Positions 6,111-10,675 of a DNA stretch of 10,675 nucleotides are shown piece after piece (the first letter of the stretch is position 1; each line of letters opens with the position of its first letter). The DNA is from Bacteroidales bacterium UBA2295. Lineage in GTDB: Bacteria; Bacteroidota; Bacteroidia; Bacteroidales; Tenuifilaceae. The notes under the pieces are model-generated. The model did not search any database. It saw only the letters and a list, made by a program, of their open reading frames with translations, and was not told the origin of the DNA. A program made the translations under genes and the position numbers. The stretch lies in the NCBI GenBank assembly GCA_002345825.1, contig DDWD01000077.1:1-10675 (forward strand), read 5' to 3'.

Positions 6111-6587
6111 ATGAGAAAATCAAAACCAAAGAAGAGGATACTTTTGCCCGATCCTAAATTCCAAGACGTAGAAGTTACACGTTTTGTGAATAATATGATG
6201 TACAGCGGGAAGAAGAGTATCGCATTCAACATCTTCTACGATGCGCTTGATATCGTTGAGAAGAAGATGAAAGATGCAGAGAAGAGCCCTCTCGAGATAT
6301 GGAAGAAGGCCCTTGAAAACATCACTCCTCAAGTTGAGGTGAAAAGTCGTCGTGTAGGTGGAGCAACATTCCAGGTCCCAATGGAGGTTCGCCCCGATCG
6401 CAAAGTTTCCATTTCCATGAAGAATATGATTCTGTTCTCGCGGAAGCGCTCTGGAAAAGGAATGAGCGAAAAGCTAGCTGCTGAAGTTATGGCGGCTTAC
6501 AACGAGGAAGGTGCTGCTTTTAAGCGTAAGGAAGATATGCACCGTATGGCAGAAGCAAATAAGGCCTTTGCACATTTCAGGTTTTAA
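6111..6587 (+). CDS. rpsG: 30S ribosomal protein S7
   Basis: S7 binds the 3' major domain of 16S rRNA, starts assembly of the 30S head and lines the E site. The 158-residue protein has the family core: VTRFVNNMMYSGKKSIAFNI (23-42), the RRVGGATFQVP beta-hairpin, the VRPDRK loop, and the C-terminal DMHRMAEANKAFAHFRF. Length and start (MRKSKPKKR) are normal for Bacteroidota. In E. coli, S7 represses its own operon by binding the long rpsL-rpsG spacer. Here the spacer is only 26 bases and holds a weak hairpin (AACAACT 6087-6093 with AGTTTGTT 6097-6104, one bulge), so that control is unlikely to be conserved in the same form. fusA follows after 40 bases. Confidence 0.99.
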   Translation: MRKSKPKKRILLPDPKFQDVEVTRFVNNMMYSGKKSIAFNIFYDALDIVEKKMKDAEKSPLEIWKKALENITPQVEVKSRRVGGATFQVPMEVRPDRKVSISMKNMILFSRKRSGKGMSEKLAAEVMAAYNEEGAAFKRKEDMHRMAEANKAFAHFRF

Positions 6588-6627
6588 TTTTTAAGAATAC
6601 CTACTTAATATAGAGGCAGAGAAATAG

Positions 6628-8745
6628 ATGAGCAGAGATTTAAATTTTACCCGTAACATAGGCATAATGGCCCATATCGACGCCGGTAAAACAACAACTA
6701 CCGAGCGTATATTGTACTACACGGGTAAAACACACAAGTTAGGAGAAGTGCATGATGGAGCTGCTACTATGGACTGGATGGTTCAGGAGCAGGAGAGGGG
6801 CATTACTATCACATCTGCAGCAACAACAACTTTTTGGAACTTTAACGAGAAGCTATATCAGATTAATATCATAGATACTCCTGGTCACGTTGACTTCACC
6901 GTTGAGGTGGAGCGCTCTTTACGTGTTCTGGATGGTGCTGTAGCCGTATTCTGTGCAGTTGGTGGTGTTGAGCCCCAGAGCGAAACGGTATGGCGACAGG
7001 CCGACAAGTATCGTGTTCCCCGATTAGCTTTCGTAAACAAAATGGATAGGACTGGAGCCGATTTCCTTTCTGTAGTTAATCAGATTAAGGAAATGCTAGG
7101 CGCAAAGCCAATTCCCATTCAGCTACCCATTGGAGCCGAAGAAAACTTTACTGGCGTAGTTGATCTAATTGAAAACAAGGCGGTGGTTTGGTACGATGAC
7201 CCAAAAACCAAAACTACTGAGTATCGCCTTGAGGATGTCCCCGCGGATATGGTTGAGGAAGTTAATGAGTGGCGCGAAAAGCTCATCGAGGCTGTGGCTG
7301 AGTACAACGATGACTTACTCGAGCGCTTTTTTGACGATCCAGATTCCATTACCAAGGATGAGATCCTAGAAACTATCCGCAAAGCAACCATCGACCTGTC
7401 GATTGTTCCTGTGCTTTGTGGTGCTTCATTCAAAAACAAAGGCATTCAGCGTTTGTTGGATGCCGTGGTGAGCTTTATGCCCAGCCCGCTTGATGTTGGA
7501 GCAGTGCATGGCATTCACCCCGATTCAGAAAAAGAATTGGAACGTAACCCTGATCCAAACGAACCATTCTGTGGTTTAGCGTTTAAAATTGCTACCGATC
7601 CATACGTGGGTAGGTTAGCTTTTATCAGGGTTTATTCGGGCAAATTGCCCAGCGGAAGTTACATCTTTAATACACGCAGCGGGAAAAAAGAGCGCATTAG
7701 CCGCCTTTACCAGATGCACGCCAACAAGCAGAACCCCATTGAGGTTTGCGATGCTGGCGATATCTGTGCTGCTGTTGGCTTTAAAGATTTAAGGACTGGC
7801 GACACAATTTGCGAGGAGAAAAATCCAATTATTCTTGAGTCGATGACCTTCCCCGAACCTGTGATTGGGCTGGCGGTTGAACCCAAAACCCAACAGGATA
7901 TCGACAAGCTAGGGGTTGCCCTGGGTAAACTTGCCGAAGAAGATCCTACTTTTCAGGTTCGTACTGACGAGGAGAGTGGCCAAACCGTGATTAGCGGTAT
8001 GGGTGAACTACACCTTGAAATTATTGTAGATAGGTTGAGGAGAGAGTTTAAGGTTGACATCAACCAGGGCGCTCCTCAGGTAGCTTACAAAGAAGCTATC
8101 ACCCAATTTGCAGAACACCGCGAAGTGTTCAAGAAACAATCTGGTGGTAGGGGTAAATTTGCTGATATTATCTTTGAGATTGGACCAGCCGACGAAGGCG
8201 TTTCTGGTTTACAGTTCATCGATCAGGTAAAAGGCGGAAATATCCCCAAGGAATACATACCATCGGTACAAAAAGGTTTCGAGTTGGCTATGAAAAACGG
8301 CGTTCTTGCAGGATTTGCCTTAACAGCACTTAAGGTAACCCTAAAGGACGGTTCGTTCCACGCAGTTGACTCCGATTCACTTTCGTTTGAAATTGCGGCT
8401 CGCCAAGCGTTTCGCCATGCAACCCCCAAAGCCAAACCCGTATTGCTTGAACCCATTATGACCGTGGAGGTTGTTACCCCCGAGGAGTATATGGGCGATG
8501 TAATCGGTGATTTCAATAAGCGAAGGGGACAAGTTATTAGTATGGATAGCAAGGGCGGTGCTCGCGTTATTAAAGCTAAGGTTCCATTGTCCGAGCAATT
8601 CGGATATGTTACCGTACTACGGACACTCTCTTCCGGAAGAGCTACCTCATCAATGGAGTTTTCTCACTATGCTGAGGTTCCTGCCAACATTGCGAAGGAA
8701 GTTGTTGAAAAGTCCAGTGGTAAAATAACTAAAGAAGTCGATTAA
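6628..8745 (+). CDS. fusA: Elongation factor G (canonical translocase)
   Basis: EF-G is the GTPase that drives tRNA-mRNA translocation and, with the recycling factor, helps split ribosomes after termination. The 705-residue protein has all G motifs intact: AHIDAGKTT (15-23), RGITIT (56-61), DTPGH with catalytic His86 (82-86) and NKMD (136-139). These are followed by domain II, domain III (GMGELHLEII), domain IV (KKQSGGRGKFADI at about residue 503) and domain V (SSGRATSSMEF). Length and ATG start (MSRDLNFTRNIGIMAHIDAGK) are typical. The leader just upstream contains GAGGCAGAG, a purine-rich stretch that may aid initiation. It is the third gene of the operon, and rpsJ follows after 21 bases with no tuf between them. 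It differs from the minus-strand EF-G paralog in exactly the catalytic motifs, so this copy is the ordinary housekeeping translocase. Confidence 0.99.
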   Translation: MSRDLNFTRNIGIMAHIDAGKTTTTERILYYTGKTHKLGEVHDGAATMDWMVQEQERGITITSAATTTFWNFNEKLYQINIIDTPGHVDFTVEVERSLRVLDGAVAVFCAVGGVEPQSETVWRQADKYRVPRLAFVNKMDRTGADFLSVVNQIKEMLGAKPIPIQLPIGAEENFTGVVDLIENKAVVWYDDPKTKTTEYRLEDVPADMVEEVNEWREKLIEAVAEYNDDLLERFFDDPDSITKDEILETIRKATIDLSIVPVLCGASFKNKGIQRLLDAVVSFMPSPLDVGAVHGIHPDSEKELERNPDPNEPFCGLAFKIATDPYVGRLAFIRVYSGKLPSGSYIFNTRSGKKERISRLYQMHANKQNPIEVCDAGDICAAVGFKDLRTGDTICEEKNPIILESMTFPEPVIGLAVEPKTQQDIDKLGVALGKLAEEDPTFQVRTDEESGQTVISGMGELHLEIIVDRLRREFKVDINQGAPQVAYKEAITQFAEHREVFKKQSGGRGKFADIIFEIGPADEGVSGLQFIDQVKGGNIPKEYIPSVQKGFELAMKNGVLAGFALTALKVTLKDGSFHAVDSDSLSFEIAARQAFRHATPKAKPVLLEPIMTVEVVTPEEYMGDVIGDFNKRRGQVISMDSKGGARVIKAKVPLSEQFGYVTVLRTLSSGRATSSMEFSHYAEVPANIAKEVVEKSSGKITKEVD

Positions 8746-8766
8746 TCATTTACCATTTGTTGTAAA

Positions 8767-9072
8767 ATGAGCCAGAAGATCAGAATTAAGCTGAAATCTT
8801 ATGACCACAATCTAGTGGATAAATCGGCCGAGAAGATCGTGAAAACCGTGAAATCAACCGGTGCTGTGGTGAATGGGCCAATACCCCTGCCAACACATAA
8901 GCGTATCTTCACTGTGAACCGTTCCACGTTTGTGAATAAGAAATCGAGAGAGCAGTTTCAACTTAGCTCTTTCAAGAGACTACTCGACATCTACAGCTCC
9001 ACCCCCAAAACAATCGATGCTCTCATGAAGCTCGAATTGCCCAGTGGAGTCGAAGTAGAAATTAAAGTATGA
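8767..9072 (+). CDS. rpsJ: 30S ribosomal protein S10
   Basis: S10 is a component of the 30S head and, bound to NusB, also takes part in transcription antitermination. The 101-residue protein shows the family sequence IRIKLKSYDHNLVDKSAEKIV near the start, then GPIPLPTHKRIFTVNRS and the C-terminal LPSGVEVEIKV. Length and start are typical. The ATG at 8767 lies 21 bases after the fusA stop, in an A/T-rich gap with no promoter or terminator signal, so S10 should be cotranscribed with the str genes. In E. coli rpsJ begins a separate operon with an L4-controlled leader. No such leader exists here because fusA ends directly upstream. Confidence 0.99.
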   Translation: MSQKIRIKLKSYDHNLVDKSAEKIVKTVKSTGAVVNGPIPLPTHKRIFTVNRSTFVNKKSREQFQLSSFKRLLDIYSSTPKTIDALMKLELPSGVEVEIKV

Positions 9073-9098
9073 GTGTGACAAATTAATCAGTTATTACA

Positions 9099-9716
9099 AT
9101 GTCAGGAATAATTGGAAGAAAAATCGGAATGACTTCCGTATTCAGTGCCGAGGGTAAAAATATACCATGCACTGTTATCGAAGCTGGTCCCTGCGTTGTT
9201 ACACAGGTGAAAACTGTAGAGCAAGATGGATATTCAGCCCTACAGCTTGCCTTTGACGATAAAAAGGAGAAACACACCAGCAAACCTATGCTAGGTCACT
9301 TCCAGAAAGCTAAAACTTCGCCCAAACGCAAGGTTGCAGAATTCAAGGAGTGGAATAAGGAGTATCAGCTAGGCGATGTAATTACCTCAGAGATTTTCCT
9401 TGAGGATAAATGGATTGACGTTACAGGTATTACCAAGGGAAAAGGATTTCAAGGTGTTGTAAAGCGCCATGGTTTTAGAGGTGTGGGTGACCAAACACAC
9501 GGTCAGCACAACCGCCTACGTGCACCCGGTTCACTAGGTGCTAGTTCCTACCCTAGTAGGGTATTCAAAGGACTTAGGATGGCTGGAAGAACAGGAGGAG
9601 AAGCCGTAAAGGTGATCAACCTACGCTTAATAAAGGTTATCCCAGAGAACAACCTACTAATTGTGAAAGGTTCAATCCCTGGTCCTAAAGGTTCATATTT
9701 AATCATTGAGAAGTAA
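9099..9716 (+). CDS. rplC: 50S ribosomal protein L3
   Basis: L3 is an early assembly protein of the large subunit whose long loop reaches towards the peptidyl transferase centre. The 205-residue protein begins MSGIIGRKIGMTSVF and contains the conserved loop GFQGVVKRHGFRG, then HGQHNRLRAPGSLGASSYPSRVFKGLRMAG. In the region where E. coli L3 has Gln150, methylated by PrmB, this sequence has Ser-containing GASSYPS, so that modification is not expected; this is usual for the phylum as I recall it. The start at 9099 follows a 26-base A/T-rich gap. The TAA stop overlaps the ATG of rplD by one base (TAATG), which favours coupled translation of L3 and L4. Confidence 0.99.
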   Translation: MSGIIGRKIGMTSVFSAEGKNIPCTVIEAGPCVVTQVKTVEQDGYSALQLAFDDKKEKHTSKPMLGHFQKAKTSPKRKVAEFKEWNKEYQLGDVITSEIFLEDKWIDVTGITKGKGFQGVVKRHGFRGVGDQTHGQHNRLRAPGSLGASSYPSRVFKGLRMAGRTGGEAVKVINLRLIKVIPENNLLIVKGSIPGPKGSYLIIEK

Positions 9717-10348
9717 TGGAAATCAACGTACTTAATACAACAGGACAGGATACCGGGCGAAAAGTTGAACTCAATGATCAAATTTTTGGTATCCAACCTA
9801 ACGATCACGCCATCTACCTCGATGTGAAGCAGTACTTAGCCAACCAAAGGCAAGGAACGCACAAGTCGAAGGAGCGTAACGAGGTGGCCGGTAGCACTAA
9901 GAAGATTAAGCGCCAAAAGGGCACTGGTACTGCCAGGGCAGGCTCTATTAAGTCGCCACTATTCCGTGGAGGAGGCCGAGTATTTGGTCCCGTACCCCGC
10001 GATTACAGCTTCAAGCTGAATAAAAAGCTGAAGCAGGTGGCCCGTAAGAGTGCGCTTTCTTACAAAATGAAACAGAACTCTATCCTAGTTTTGGAAGATT
10101 TTAACTTTGATCAGCCCAAAACCAAGGAATTTGTAAACATCTGCAAGAATCTCAACTTATCCGACAAAAAGTCGGTATTTGTTATGGGCGAATCAAATAA
10201 TAATATATATTTGTCGTCCAGAAATTTACAGAAACAAAAAGTAGTATCCGCTTCAAGCATAAATACTTACGAAATTATGAATGCGGGCACCTTGGTTCTG
10301 GTTGAGAGTTCAATTGATGTTTTGAACAAGATGTTTAAAATAGCATAA
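9716..10348 (+). CDS. rplD: 50S ribosomal protein L4
   Basis: L4 binds 23S rRNA early in assembly and its extended loop lines the peptide exit tunnel. The 210-residue protein has the expected N-terminal MEINVLNTTGQDTGRKVEL, the basic tunnel loop (KIKRQKGTGTARAGSIKSP, then FRGGGRVFGP, about residues 63-97), and a C-terminal Rossmann-like half ending NAGTLVLVESSIDVLNKMF. Length is normal. The ATG at 9716 shares a base with the rplC stop. In E. coli, L4 represses the S10 operon through the rpsJ leader. That leader is missing here, so any feedback must act elsewhere, for example near rpsL. rplW follows after 11 bases. Confidence 0.98.
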   Translation: MEINVLNTTGQDTGRKVELNDQIFGIQPNDHAIYLDVKQYLANQRQGTHKSKERNEVAGSTKKIKRQKGTGTARAGSIKSPLFRGGGRVFGPVPRDYSFKLNKKLKQVARKSALSYKMKQNSILVLEDFNFDQPKTKEFVNICKNLNLSDKKSVFVMGESNNNIYLSSRNLQKQKVVSASSINTYEIMNAGTLVLVESSIDVLNKMFKIA

Positions 10349-10359
10349 TCCCTGTAGCC

Positions 10360-10650
10360 ATGAATATTATTATAAGGCCTGTGGTAACCGAAAAGATGGA
10401 GAGGCTTAGCGAGAAGTTAAACCGTTATGGTTTTCTCGTTGAGAATACTGCCAACCGCTTAGAGGTTAAAAAGGCTGTTGAAGAACTTTATGGAGTAACT
10501 GTAAAGGATGTGAATACAATGCGTTACGGCGGCAAGCGCAAATCGCGCTACACACGTACTGGTGTACTTGCTGGTAAAACCGCTAGCTATAAAAAAGCTA
10601 TTGTAACGTTGAATGAAGGAGAACAGATTGACTTTTTTAGCAACATTTAA
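10360..10650 (+). CDS. rplW: 50S ribosomal protein L23
   Basis: L23 lies at the exit of the peptide tunnel and is the docking site for trigger factor and the signal recognition particle. The 96-residue protein has the family start IIIRPVVTEKMERL (3-16), then YGFLVENTANRLEVKKAVEE and a basic loop with VKDVNTMRYGGKRKSRYTRTG. Glu11 in the VTEK segment is conserved across the family. The length is normal for bacterial L23. It lies 11 bases after rplD and 5 bases before the rplB start, consistent with one tightly packed transcript. Confidence 0.98.
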   Translation: MNIIIRPVVTEKMERLSEKLNRYGFLVENTANRLEVKKAVEELYGVTVKDVNTMRYGGKRKSRYTRTGVLAGKTASYKKAIVTLNEGEQIDFFSNI

Positions 10651-10655
10651 TTAAA

Positions 10656-10675
10656 ATGGCTGTAAGAAAACTAAA
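10656..10675 (+). CDS. rplB: 50S ribosomal protein L2 (first codons only, runs off window)
   Basis: An ATG five bases after the rplW stop opens a frame reading MAVRKL plus an incomplete codon. This is the usual N-terminus of Bacteroidota L2, and rplB is the expected next gene in the S10 cluster. Only 20 bases are present, so the identity rests mainly on gene order. L2 is a core 23S rRNA-binding protein required for subunit association and peptidyl transferase activity. Confidence 0.85.

Overview
The window comes from the chromosome of a member of the Bacteroidota, most likely the order Bacteroidales. Three things point there. The ribosomal proteins have Bacteroidota-type sequences (S12 with PNSAMRK, L3 with GASSYPSRVFKG, L2 starting MAVRKLK). 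The gene order runs rpsL-rpsG-fusA straight into rpsJ-rplC-rplD-rplW-rplB with no tuf gene. The promoters match the Bacteroidota consensus TTTG / TAnnTTTG, and most start codons follow A-rich leaders rather than strong Shine-Dalgarno sequences. A genus cannot be named from the sequence alone.

Layout. Positions 2-1543 (+) hold the 3' part of a long-chain acyl-CoA synthetase-like AMP-forming ligase. It converges on a cyclophilin gene (1623-2081, -), with a perfect 38-base palindromic terminator between them. Next, also on the minus strand, are a cytidylate-kinase-like protein of unknown role (2165-2857) and, behind its own terminator, a 718-residue EF-G paralog (3020-5176). A 527-base divergent region (5177-5703) separates this paralog from the ribosomal operon on the plus strand: rpsL (S12), rpsG (S7), fusA (canonical EF-G), rpsJ (S10), rplC (L3), rplD (L4), rplW (L23) and the first bases of rplB (L2).

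How the genes relate. The right half is the fused str/S10 operon, making ribosomal proteins and the translocase EF-G. The left half is a set of separate housekeeping or accessory transcription units. The most interesting point is that two EF-G paralogs are divergently placed around one control region. The plus-strand copy has intact GTPase motifs. The minus-strand copy has Ser in place of the catalytic His (DTPGS) and NQLD in place of NKMD. This resembles the Bacteroides EF-G2 described as supporting translation without GTPase activity. The control region carries two tandem plus-strand promoters, one good minus-strand promoter with a helical-phase direct repeat just upstream, and several inverted repeats.

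I found no mobile element, CRISPR array, tRNA or rRNA. I see no clear sign of a wholly new system. The EF-G pair and its shared control region are the part worth a closer look.
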